DNA of 64,000 bases from Formosa algae (GTDB taxonomy: Bacteria; Bacteroidota; Bacteroidia; Flavobacteriales; Flavobacteriaceae), in contig NZ_LMAK01000014.1 of NCBI RefSeq assembly GCF_001439665.1, positions 186,001-250,000 of the forward strand, in the 5' to 3' direction. The translations under genes were made by a program, and so were the position numbers. The notes under the pieces are model-generated. The model was not told where the DNA came from. It saw nothing but the letters and a program-made list of their open reading frames with translations, and did not search any database. This document shows, in pieces, positions 50,935 through 59,449 of this stretch; within the stretch, counting starts at the first letter, position 1, and each line of letters opens with the position of its first letter.

Positions 50935-52056
50935 TTAATTTGTCTTTTTATAACTCCAAACGGCAAGACCATTCATAATTAAAGCATAAAGTGTTGTTTT
51001 TAAAAGATTTGGTAAGATGTCTGAAAAGCCAGAACCTTTTAACATAACCATACGAATAACCTCGACAAAATATTTTACAGGATTAAATTCTGTGAGGTGT
51101 TGTGCCCATTTAGGCATACTATCTATGGGCGTAAATAGTCCACTCATAAGAATAAAAATCACGACAAAAAACCAAGAAATAAACATAGCCTGTTGCTGGG
51201 TATCTGTAAAATTAGAAATGAATAATCCCATTCCTAAAACAACTAAAATGTAAATAGACGTGTACAAATAGAGTAGAGGTAAACTTCCTAGAAAGGGAAT
51301 GTTAAATATAAGTCTTGCGAGAACTAAACCTACAGTTAATAATCCCATACCAATAACCCAAAACGGAAATAATTTACCGATAATAAACTGATTTTTTTTA
51401 ATAGGTGTTACATTAATTTGCTCTAACGTTCCTATTTCTTTTTCGCGAACAATATTCATCCCCGATAAAAATAAAGTAATCATGGTAACCAATAATACTA
51501 AGATTCCTGGCACCATATATGTTTTATAGTTTAAGGTTTCGTTATACCAAAATAACGGAATGGTTTCTATAATTTCAGGTTGTACGAATTGATCTGACGT
51601 TTGTGTTAATTCTACTTTTAAACGCGTATTAAAACGTTGAATAAGTTGCGTGACATATACATTTTCTACTCCGGCAGCTGCACCATCAATGGCATTTATA
51701 GTAATGCCTAAAGTATTGTATTGGTCTTTTTGTAGGTCACGTTCAAAATATAAAGGAATATTTAGAAGAACATCTATATCACCTCTTAGTATTGCCGAAC
51801 TAGCTAAATTTTCTGAAGGATAATGTCTAATTACATTAAAATAAGATGAAGCATTAAAAGTCTCTATTAAAGCGCGAGATGTTGAGGAATGATCCTGATC
51901 TATATAACCAAATTTAATGTGATTTACTTCAAAAGTTGCCGCATTGGATAATATAATGAGTTGCATTATTGGCATTACAAAAATGATAGGGAGCATCCCT
52001 TTATTTCTAAAGATTTGTTTGAATTCCTTTTGAATGATGTATAAAATCGTTTTCAT
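50935..52056 (-). CDS. ABC-2 type permease, second subunit
   Basis: 373 residues with one N-terminal helix, a large extracytoplasmic domain and five C-terminal helices, the YbhR/YhhJ layout. The region NIVREKEIGTLEQINVTPIK is the cytoplasmic coupling signature of ABC-2 exporters. FIISWFFVVIFILMSGLFTP is the conserved FxxP motif in the helical region. Its start overlaps the end of the sister permease by one base. Last gene of the efflux operon. Confidence 0.9.
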   Translation of the reverse strand: MKTILYIIQKEFKQIFRNKGMLPIIFVMPIMQLIILSNAATFEVNHIKFGYIDQDHSSTSRALIETFNASSYFNVIRHYPSENLASSAILRGDIDVLLNIPLYFERDLQKDQYNTLGITINAIDGAAAGVENVYVTQLIQRFNTRLKVELTQTSDQFVQPEIIETIPLFWYNETLNYKTYMVPGILVLLVTMITLFLSGMNIVREKEIGTLEQINVTPIKKNQFIIGKLFPFWVIGMGLLTVGLVLARLIFNIPFLGSLPLLYLYTSIYILVVLGMGLFISNFTDTQQQAMFISWFFVVIFILMSGLFTPIDSMPKWAQHLTEFNPVKYFVEVIRMVMLKGSGFSDILPNLLKTTLYALIMNGLAVWSYKKTN

Positions 52057-53162
52057 TATTCTAATCTGATTTTATAATTCTTTACGCTTAATACGATAAA
52101 AAACACAGTCATTCCTATTAAAATTAAAGTCTCTTTCCATATAAATTGAATGCCTACACCTTTTAGCATAATGCCTTTTATAATGATGATAAACCATTTT
52201 GCAGGAATAATATTACTTATAAGCTGAAGCGGTAAAGGCATGCTTGAAATGGGGAATATAAAACCGGATAACAAAATTACAGGTAGCATTAATCCCATTA
52301 AAGAAATCATCATTGCGGTTTGTTGAGTTTCTGAAATAGTTGAAATTAAAATACCCAAAGACAATGCTGTAATAATAAACAATACACTTTCTAATCCTAA
52401 TAATAAAATACTACCTTGAATAGGCATTTTAAAAATAAATAGACTTAATGTAACTATAATAATAGCATTTATAATGGATAGAAATATATAAGGGAAAACT
52501 TTACCTACAATAACCTGAATGGGTTTAATTGGCGAAACTAGAAGGATTTCCATAGTACCTAGTTCTTTTTCTTTGGTTATAGAAATAGACGTCATCATAG
52601 CCGAGACTAACATTAAAATGATGGTCATTACGCCGGGAACAAACATATATACACTCTTTAACTCTGGATTAAACACCATTCGTGTTTGAGGTATAATTTG
52701 GTAGTTTAAAGTAATATCTTGATTGATTTCTTTTTGATACTGAATAAGGATCGCATTTAAATAATTACTAATTGTGTTTGCAGTATTTGGGTCTGTGGCA
52801 TCTGTGATTAATTGAATGGACGCCTGATGTTCTTTAACGAGTTTTTTGCTAAAATCATTTTCAAAATTTAAGACGGCTTTGATTTTTCCTTTTTTAAAGA
52901 TAGCTTCTATATCAGATTCTTTTTCAATATATTGATTGATATTAAAGTGTTTAGATGCTGATATTTTATTAATAATTTCTGTTGTATTGATATCTTTAGC
53001 ATGATCTAAAATCGCAATATCAACGTTGTTGATTTCATTGGTGATGGCGAAACCAAATAACATAATTTGAGCGATAGGCATCCCAAAGAGGATAAATAAG
53101 GAACGTTTATCTCTAAAAATATGGTAAAATTCTTTTGTTATGAAGCCTTTAAATCTTTTCAT
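52056..53162 (-). CDS. ABC-2 type permease, first subunit
   Basis: 368 residues, YbhS-like. Same layout as its partner: one helix, an extracytoplasmic domain, then five helices. TSISITKEKELGTMEILLVS is the coupling signature, and LLSGFIFPISSMPLPLQLIS the conserved region with FPISSMP. It forms a heterodimer with the permease at 50935; the ATPases sit upstream. Confidence 0.9.
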   Translation of the reverse strand: MKRFKGFITKEFYHIFRDKRSLFILFGMPIAQIMLFGFAITNEINNVDIAILDHAKDINTTEIINKISASKHFNINQYIEKESDIEAIFKKGKIKAVLNFENDFSKKLVKEHQASIQLITDATDPNTANTISNYLNAILIQYQKEINQDITLNYQIIPQTRMVFNPELKSVYMFVPGVMTIILMLVSAMMTSISITKEKELGTMEILLVSPIKPIQVIVGKVFPYIFLSIINAIIIVTLSLFIFKMPIQGSILLLGLESVLFIITALSLGILISTISETQQTAMMISLMGLMLPVILLSGFIFPISSMPLPLQLISNIIPAKWFIIIIKGIMLKGVGIQFIWKETLILIGMTVFFIVLSVKNYKIRLE

Positions 53163-53303
53163 CTTTTATTCCTGAGATAACAGGAATCTTTTTAATTAAT
53201 ACTTTTATTTTCTATGGATATTACAGAGGTTAATTTTTTATAATCTATTTAACTTTTTAAAAACACCTTTGGTGAGGATATCTATATTATACCGTTTTCA
53301 ATA

Positions 53304-54038
53304 TTATTCTGTATGTCTCGCTAATTTCAAAAACACATCATTCATATGTTCTACTTTAAATTGTGCTTTCAGTTTTTTAGGTGTGTCTAAAGCTTCAATT
53401 TTACCATTCACCATAATAGAAACGCGGTCACAATATTCAGCTTCATCCATATAATGTGTGGTAACAAAAACAGTGGTGCCTTGGTTCGCTGCTTTGTAAA
53501 TCATTTCCCAAAACTGCCGTCTGGTAATAGGATCTACACCACCGGTGGGTTCGTCTAAAAACACAATTTTAGGATTGTGTAGTAAAGACACTGAAAACGA
53601 TAGTTTTTGTTTCCAACCCAATGGTAAAGCACCAACTAACTTGTTGGCCACATCTACTAATCCTAATTCTTCAATTAAATGTTTAGATTTTTCTTTTATA
53701 ATTTTTCTAGATAATCCATAAATACCTCCAAAAAATGCAATGTTTTCTTTTACAGTTAAATCGTCGTACAAGGCAAATTTCTGACTCATATAACCAATGT
53801 TTTTTTTGATGTCTTCGGCGTGCTTATAGACATCAAATCCAGCGATAGTGGCTTCACCAGAAGTGGGTTTTGAAATGCCAATTAACATTTTCATAGCGGT
53901 AGTTTTTCCTGCGCCATTTGCTCCTAAAAACCCAAATATTTCTCCCTTTTTAACTTCAAAACTTATCGCATTTACAGCTGTAAAATTGCCAAAGGTTTTG
54001 GTTAAACGTTCTACTTGTATAACATTTTCGTTGCTCAT
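53304..54038 (-). CDS. ABC transporter ATP-binding protein
   Basis: 244 residues. Walker A is GANGAGKTT, Q-loop in YMSQKF, Walker B IVFLDEPTGG, H-loop VTTHYMDEAEYCD. The signature loop reads ALPLGWKQKLSFS, where LSGGxxQ is usual; YbhF-type transporters often have PLGxKQR in one half, so this is probably the degenerate half. Its start overlaps the end of the other ATPase by four bases. Confidence 0.92.
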   Translation of the reverse strand: MSNENVIQVERLTKTFGNFTAVNAISFEVKKGEIFGFLGANGAGKTTAMKMLIGISKPTSGEATIAGFDVYKHAEDIKKNIGYMSQKFALYDDLTVKENIAFFGGIYGLSRKIIKEKSKHLIEELGLVDVANKLVGALPLGWKQKLSFSVSLLHNPKIVFLDEPTGGVDPITRRQFWEMIYKAANQGTTVFVTTHYMDEAEYCDRVSIMVNGKIEALDTPKKLKAQFKVEHMNDVFLKLARHTE

Positions 54039-54958
54039 GTTGTTGCTAATTCCATAAATGTATCTTCTATTGTAGGCAATGTTTTTTCAATTTTAATTTC
54101 AGACAAACTTTTAGATTCCAGATATGCTTTTAAATCTGCCATATTAAAATCTGTTCTGCTATCTGTATAATGTACAAATGCTCCAAACGGATACACACTA
54201 TGCTGATGTTTGTACTGTTTAAGTACATTTATAAGCTGATACATGTTGTGAGCACTCACATTATAAATATCTTTTTTATGGTGTGAAATCATTGCTTTTG
54301 GTGTATCAATTTGTAAAATTTCACCATCTTGTATTAGTGCTATTCTATCGCATAATGCGGCTTCATCCATGTAGGGAGTAGATACTAAAATGGTAATGTG
54401 TTTTTGTTGTAAACGCTTCAGCATTTCCCAAAATTCTTTTCTTGAAACGGGATCCACTCCCGTTGTGGGCTCATCTAAAAACAGAACTTTAGGTTTATGT
54501 ATTAATGCACAACATAATGCCAATTTTTGTTTCATACCACCTGATAATTGCCCTGCACGACGGTTTTTGAAAGGTTCTATTTGAACATATATATCTTTAA
54601 TAAGCTCGTAATTTTCTTCCAGAGTTGTATTAAATATCGTAGCGAAAAAATTTAAATTTTCTTCAATAGTTAAATCTTGATATAACGAAAATTTTCCGGG
54701 CATATAACCTACACAGTTTCGAATATCCTTATAGTCTGTAACCACATCAAAACCGGTAACGCTAGCAGTTCCCGAATTTGCTTTGAGTAATGTGGTTAAA
54801 ATTCTAAACAGTGTTGTTTTACCTGCACCATCTGGACCAATTAGTCCAAAAAGCTCTCCAGATTTCACATTAAAAGACACGTCTTTTAAGGCTTCGACAT
54901 TCTTATAAGATTTTGATATGTTGGTTACCGTAATACTCATTAGTTTGCGGTTAACCAA
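54035..54958 (-). CDS. ABC transporter ATP-binding protein, canonical half
   Basis: 307 residues. Walker A GPDGAGKTTLFRILTTLL, signature AGQLSGGMKQKLALCCALIH, Walker B VLFLDEPTTGVDP, switch VSTPYMDEAALCD. The His of the H-loop is Pro (VSTPYMDE), so this half may hydrolyse ATP less well although its signature is complete; the partner has the opposite defect. Together they make the asymmetric pair seen fused in YbhF. Its N terminus overlaps the end of the membrane fusion protein gene. Confidence 0.92.
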   Translation of the reverse strand: MVNRKLMSITVTNISKSYKNVEALKDVSFNVKSGELFGLIGPDGAGKTTLFRILTTLLKANSGTASVTGFDVVTDYKDIRNCVGYMPGKFSLYQDLTIEENLNFFATIFNTTLEENYELIKDIYVQIEPFKNRRAGQLSGGMKQKLALCCALIHKPKVLFLDEPTTGVDPVSRKEFWEMLKRLQQKHITILVSTPYMDEAALCDRIALIQDGEILQIDTPKAMISHHKKDIYNVSAHNMYQLINVLKQYKHQHSVYPFGAFVHYTDSRTDFNMADLKAYLESKSLSEIKIEKTLPTIEDTFMELATT

Positions 54959-55833
54959 AGTTCTGCTGGCATGCCTATTTTTAGACTACCATCGTTAATA
55001 ACTTTTACTTTTACAGCATAAACCAATGCGATTCGTTCTTCTTTAGTTTGAATTATTTTAGGTGTAAATTCTGCTTCTGAAGCCACCCAACTAATTTTTC
55101 CATCGTACGATTTCATGCTATCTTCTCCATCTATTTTAACGGTTACAGACTGACCAATTTTAATGTTTGCTAACTGAGTTTCACTAATATAAACTCGGAG
55201 TTCCATATGTTGTAAATCTGCAATTTTATAAAGCGGTTTTCCAAAGGCTGTAATTTCATTTGTTTCAGCATATTTAGTTAAAACCGTTCCGTTTATGGGA
55301 TTCACAATTTTACTTTTTAAAATTTGATCATCAATTAGTTTTAATTGCACATCTATAGTCTTTAATTCGTTAACTACGGGAGCATTCTGTATTTCTATAC
55401 TTTTAATCTGATTATTAATAACATCTATTTCTCCATTTACATTATCTAATTGCTGTTGTGTTGCGGCACGATCTTTAATTAAATTTTGTGTACGGATTTT
55501 ATTTGTGTTTGCAGTTTTTAATTTAGACTTTAAAACGGCTATCTGAGATAAAACACCTCTAGATTTAGAACTTATTACTGCTTTGGAAAGGTGTAATTGT
55601 TCGCGCTCTAATGCCAACGGTATAGTATCTATATAGCCAATGTATTGTTCTGCTTCTAAGAGGTCGCCCTCTTCGAGATTAAACTGCAACAGTTTGCCTT
55701 TGTTTTCTGCTGAGATCGTGATTTCTGTCGCTTCAAAATTGCCATAACCATCTGCTTTTTGGTCATCGTTTCCGCAAGCTAGTAAGCTCAAAGCCGCTAG
55801 GTAGAGCCCGAAAATATATATATTATGTTTCAT
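54940..55833 (-). CDS. HlyD-family membrane fusion lipoprotein
   Basis: 297 residues; lipobox LLAC with Cys about 20. A beta-barrel/lipoyl part (GDLLEAEQYIGYIDTIPLAL), a coiled-coil hairpin at about 75-160 with LKSKLKTANTNKIRTQNLIK and NKIRTQNLIKDRAATQQQLD, and the second lipoyl half around ILKSKIVNPINGTVLTKYAE. It is YbhG-like and links the ABC pump to the outer-membrane channel whose gene lies upstream. Confidence 0.92.
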   Translation of the reverse strand: MKHNIYIFGLYLAALSLLACGNDDQKADGYGNFEATEITISAENKGKLLQFNLEEGDLLEAEQYIGYIDTIPLALEREQLHLSKAVISSKSRGVLSQIAVLKSKLKTANTNKIRTQNLIKDRAATQQQLDNVNGEIDVINNQIKSIEIQNAPVVNELKTIDVQLKLIDDQILKSKIVNPINGTVLTKYAETNEITAFGKPLYKIADLQHMELRVYISETQLANIKIGQSVTVKIDGEDSMKSYDGKISWVASEAEFTPKIIQTKEERIALVYAVKVKVINDGSLKIGMPAELWLTAN

Positions 55834-55837
55834 TTTA

Positions 55838-57088
55838 TTATTGCCCTTTAATGATGTTATAATTCGCTTTTGCCAGTTCTAACTGAATTTTATGTGCAGC
55901 CAATGTCTGTTCATCTTCATATAAATTAGTAAGTTCTATAAGGTATGCAGATGCTGTAATAACACCGTTTTGTAACTGTGAAGCTGCTGTTTGCAACACG
56001 GTTTCTCGTAATGTAACAATCTGTTTATCCGAACTAATAAAATCCTCAATTTTATTAATTTCGTCTTGTTGCTTGTTTAGTTCTATATTGGTGTTAAGTT
56101 TAAAAATCTCAGTTTCATTTTCAATGATATCTTTTGTAATCGATAAAGATTCTCGTTGTTTTTTATTTGCATTCCAATCGAAAACATTCCAGTTTAGTTT
56201 CAATCCAACGGTATAAAAAGGTTGAAAGGAATTATCGAGTATATTTAAACCTGGATTCCCATAACCACCTGTTGCAAATCCAAGTAATTTAGGAGCATTC
56301 TGTTTTGAAATTAAGTTTTCCGAATTTTCAATTTCATCTTTTTTAAGTTGAAATACATCCAATTCTGGTCTGCTAATTTGATGTTGTATATCGTGCACTA
56401 CAATAGGAGTTTCAAATACAATTGAAGCATCTAATGGAAACGTGATTAACGTTGAAAGCGTCTCTATAAGTGTCTTTTTATTACTGTTTACAGCTTTGGA
56501 TTGCTGATCAACCTTTAATAATTCAGCTTCTAACACATTATCTGAACTTGGTACTACACTCCCGTTTTTAATACCAGATTGAATTTCTTTTAGTTTCGCT
56601 TCAAGTAATGTGTGTTTTGCTTTTAATAATGCATCTGATTCTTGTGCTAATAAGATGGAAAAGTAAAGTTGATTGATTTGTAATTTAAGTTGGTATAATT
56701 GGACTTCAATTTGTTTTTGTTTGGTTTTAAGTTGAGCCGATTTTAAATCTAATGCAGCAGTTGTAGCACCACCATTATAAATAAGTTGATTTACAGTTAC
56801 TGTAGCACGGTATTGATCTTTGTTTAAAGGTTCAACTCCTGACATGGCAACAGGAAATTCAATGACTTCTGATTGGTATGTAGCATAGGCATCTAAATCA
56901 ATTTTTGGTAATTTAGAAGTAGAAATAACAGCTGCTTCTAATTTATTTTGAGCTTCTAAAAGCTCTGTTTGCTTCACCAATGGGTAATTTTGGGTCACTA
57001 ATTGGTAACACGTTTCTAAAGAAATTTGCTCTTGTGCTTGTATTTGGAATGTAAATAAGACTAATAATATACAGCTTAGATATTTCAT
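55838..57088 (-). CDS. TolC-family outer-membrane efflux protein
   Basis: 416 residues with signal peptide 1-18 (QIQAQEQIS). Long helices with the OEP features: LETCYQLVTQNYPLVKQTEL in the first repeat, then KQKQIEVQLYQLKLQINQLYF, and in the second repeat ETVLQTAASQLQNGVITASA, the usual ..A...Y..G.i....Y motif. Forms the exit duct for the ABC exporter encoded after it. Confidence 0.92.
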   Translation of the reverse strand: MKYLSCILLVLFTFQIQAQEQISLETCYQLVTQNYPLVKQTELLEAQNKLEAAVISTSKLPKIDLDAYATYQSEVIEFPVAMSGVEPLNKDQYRATVTVNQLIYNGGATTAALDLKSAQLKTKQKQIEVQLYQLKLQINQLYFSILLAQESDALLKAKHTLLEAKLKEIQSGIKNGSVVPSSDNVLEAELLKVDQQSKAVNSNKKTLIETLSTLITFPLDASIVFETPIVVHDIQHQISRPELDVFQLKKDEIENSENLISKQNAPKLLGFATGGYGNPGLNILDNSFQPFYTVGLKLNWNVFDWNANKKQRESLSITKDIIENETEIFKLNTNIELNKQQDEINKIEDFISSDKQIVTLRETVLQTAASQLQNGVITASAYLIELTNLYEDEQTLAAHKIQLELAKANYNIIKGQ

Positions 57089-57089
57089 G

Positions 57090-57704
57090 TTAATTCTTCT
57101 TAATGGCGTTAATAATAAAGCTGGAGACTTCGGTTTCTCGTTCAGCCATTAATTGGCTATAAGTTTCATTTTCCGAATTTGTAAAAGCCATTAATAAGGG
57201 CTTGGCGAGAAATGGAAATACATTTAATGCCATAATATTAATAAATAACTGTTCTGCACTAATGGGCTTTATAATGCCTGCTTGTATGTCTTTATTTAAT
57301 TGATATTTAAACTTATCCAGATTAGGAAAATTTGGGTTTTCTTTCATTTTTATCATAAAATCAGGATTCCGATTGAGTTCTTGAATGATAAAATTTGGGA
57401 TATACGGATGTTGAAGTATAAATGAGATATAACTTGATGTAAAGTTTTTAATTTTATCTTCAATAGACGATTCATCATTTAAAATAGCCTTTAACTGTGG
57501 TGCTAATAATGAAAAAGCATTGTTAAATACAGCTTCAAACAATAATTGCTTACTTCTAAAATAGTAGTGTAACATGGCTTTGTTAATTCCTGCTTGATCT
57601 GCAATTTCTTGCATTCGAGCCCCGTCCATTCCTTTAGATTGAAATACAAATTTTGCAGCTTCTAATATTTGTTGCTCTGTGTTTTCGTCTTTCGATTTTT
57701 TCAT
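57090..57704 (-). CDS. TetR-family repressor of the efflux operon
   Basis: 204 residues. N-terminal helix-turn-helix: QQILEAAKFVFQSKGMDGAR and MQEIADQAGINKAMLHYYFR, the TetR three-helix pattern, then the Tyr-Tyr-Phe-x-x-K recognition part. C-terminal ligand domain is helical with LIQHP-type pieces. Heads the operon of TolC, HlyD, two ATPases and two permeases; a tandem palindrome covers its promoter, as for autoregulation. Confidence 0.93.
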   Translation of the reverse strand: MKKSKDENTEQQILEAAKFVFQSKGMDGARMQEIADQAGINKAMLHYYFRSKQLLFEAVFNNAFSLLAPQLKAILNDESSIEDKIKNFTSSYISFILQHPYIPNFIIQELNRNPDFMIKMKENPNFPNLDKFKYQLNKDIQAGIIKPISAEQLFINIMALNVFPFLAKPLLMAFTNSENETYSQLMAERETEVSSFIINAIKKN

Positions 57705-57707
57705 GTT

Positions 57708-57732
57708 AACTATTTAGTTTAACCATTTGGTT
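57708..57732. promoter_or_regulatory. tandem TetR-type operator
   Basis: Two adjacent 12-base palindromes, AACTATTTAGTT (57708-57719) and AACCATTTGGTT (57721-57732), 13 bases apart, both AACyATTTrGTT, right after the tetR start. The second extends to TTAACCATTTGGTTAA. The palindromes differ by a compensating C/G for T/A change. Confidence 0.65.
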
Positions 57733-57801
57733 AACAAAAATACAAAAAATAATCAAACGCGTTGAATTTGATTATTTTATATTTATAATAAGATGTTAGT
57801 G

Positions 57802-57817
57802 TGTAACTTAAATTACA
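57802..57817. promoter_or_regulatory. CRP/FNR-like site before the 37-residue protein
   Basis: TGTAACTTAAATTACA, a perfect TGTAA-N6-TTACA dyad, centred about 61 bases before the start at 57871. Confidence 0.65.
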
Positions 57818-57870
57818 TTGTGTATATCTTAGACGTTGTACTTTTAGGGTACTAATTTAAACCGTTTATC

Positions 57871-57984
57871 ATGCGAGGAGATTCTAACACCACGATGTAT
57901 ATTATTGCAGGCATTGTAATGCTGCACTTTATTGTTGGCTTTATTTGGCTTATTTATAAACTCACGAATAATAAAAAAGACTAA
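57871..57984 (+). CDS. 37-residue single-helix membrane protein
   Basis: Frame MRGDSNTTMYIIAGIVMLHF then IVGFIWLIYKLTNNKKD, one transmembrane helix with a positive C-terminal tail. It is not near any other plus-strand gene. A CRP/FNR-like site lies upstream. It converges on the cyd operon, beginning 73 bases beyond the end of its third gene. CydX-like subunits of cytochrome bd are about this size, but their position in the operon is normally just after cydB, so the role is uncertain. Confidence 0.55.
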   Translation: MRGDSNTTMYIIAGIVMLHFIVGFIWLIYKLTNNKKD

Positions 57985-58056
57985 TCGTATCTATACCATG
58001 TTTGTAATTAATTATAGACCTTGATACTTGGGGCTATAATATGTATAGAAAAACTA

Positions 58057-58353
58057 TCAAGCATTTAACTTTTTATAGAGTGTTTTAGCTAGTATTAGTC
58101 CGAGTATTCCGCCTAAAGCAGAGGTGATACAGTTTACAATAAATAATGTACTATGAAATGTTCCGTCTGCCATAATAGACCAAGGATCGAAACCTAATCT
58201 ACCAAAAGTTTTAATAAAAAATATACTCCCAAAAACACCAGCTAATGTATTTCCTGTAAAGCCAAACGTATACTTATGCCTAAAAGCTCCGTATACGTTT
58301 GCAGCAATAATACCTATAAAAATACTAATTAATGAAATTAAAGTACCAGTCAT
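58057..58353 (-). CDS. small membrane protein, third gene of cyd operon
   Basis: 98 residues with three hydrophobic segments: TLISLISIFIGIIAANVYGA, FTGNTLAGVFGSIFFIKTFG and STLFIVNCITSALGGILGLI. The middle GFTGNTLAGVFGS loop repeats a Gly-rich pattern, somewhat like GlsB/YeaQ proteins. It follows cydB by 17 bases, so it is made with cytochrome bd oxidase; it may be an accessory or assembly protein. Confidence 0.75.
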   Translation of the reverse strand: MTGTLISLISIFIGIIAANVYGAFRHKYTFGFTGNTLAGVFGSIFFIKTFGRLGFDPWSIMADGTFHSTLFIVNCITSALGGILGLILAKTLYKKLNA

Positions 58354-58370
58354 AATTGTGTGATTTACAA

Positions 58371-59447
58371 TTAGTGTTCACCATAACCTACATCATCCAT
58401 TTTTCCGTTAAATACTTTGTATTGTATAAACATATAAGCGGCGACTAAAACTGCAGCAATAACAAACCAATACACACCAACATTTAGTCCGTATTCATGA
58501 GCAGCTACATTATATAAAGTTAAATCTGGATTAATGTTATTTGTTGAAGGCAATACTTTTGGAAAAATAGAAGCCACTGTAGATGTTAATCCACCAAATA
58601 AAAACAAGGAAGAATATACAAATCCGACACCATGCTTTTTAAATGATTTAACTTTAAATAAACCAAATAACCCAGTTAAAGTAATGATAGGGAAAATGGC
58701 TAACCATGGATCTGTAATGAAATTTCGGAAGGGTTCAGGGTCTATGATGTGCCAAATTGCAATTGAAATGATAACTAAAGCTAAGAGTACAAAATTTAAA
58801 TAAAAGACAACTTTTTTTAGTTTTTCATTTAAATCGGAATTGGTTTTATAAATAATCCAATTGGCACCATGTATGGTTAAAGCAACCACACTAATAATAC
58901 CTAATAATAAAGTAAACCAATCGATAACACCGAGTTCTTCGGAGTGCGGACTAAAACTAGGGTTCCATAGTGGTAGAAAGAAATAATGCGCTTCGTGTGT
59001 TGAAACTCCATCTACAACACCACCTAAATTTACACCACGAACTATATTGCCTAATGCGACACCAAAAAAGAGAGCGAGTAACAAACTAGATATACCAAAG
59101 GCTTTATCCCATATGGCTTCCCACATTTTGTTGTGAACTTGGCCTCTTAACTCCAGACCAATGGCTCTAAATATAAGTAACCATAAAATCATCATTAATG
59201 GCAAATAAAACCCACTAAACGATGATGCATAAAGCGTAGGGAATGCAAAAAATAACACCCCTCCAGAAGCTATTAACCATACTTCATTGGCATCCCAAAA
59301 CGGACCAATAGCATTTGTAATGGCTTTTTTATCTTTTTCTGTTTTAGAAAAAAATAAGTGAATAATGCCTGCTCCAAAATCGTAACCATCTAAAATTACA
59401 TATACAGCTAACATTGTCATTAAAACGATATACCAAAATAATTCCAT
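58371..59447 (-). CDS. cydB: cytochrome bd oxidase subunit II
   Basis: 358 residues, eight to nine transmembrane segments. N terminus YVILDGYDFGAGIIHLFFSK is the CydB signature (DGxDFGxG), and GPFWDANEVWLIASGGVLFF follows. HDWFTLLLG-type middle and the late WHIIDPEPFRNFITDPWL are as in the family. With CydA it reduces O2 to water from quinol with high affinity. Second gene of the operon. Confidence 0.93.
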   Translation of the reverse strand: MELFWYIVLMTMLAVYVILDGYDFGAGIIHLFFSKTEKDKKAITNAIGPFWDANEVWLIASGGVLFFAFPTLYASSFSGFYLPLMMILWLLIFRAIGLELRGQVHNKMWEAIWDKAFGISSLLLALFFGVALGNIVRGVNLGGVVDGVSTHEAHYFFLPLWNPSFSPHSEELGVIDWFTLLLGIISVVALTIHGANWIIYKTNSDLNEKLKKVVFYLNFVLLALVIISIAIWHIIDPEPFRNFITDPWLAIFPIITLTGLFGLFKVKSFKKHGVGFVYSSLFLFGGLTSTVASIFPKVLPSTNNINPDLTLYNVAAHEYGLNVGVYWFVIAAVLVAAYMFIQYKVFNGKMDDVGYGEH

Positions 59448-59449
59448 TC

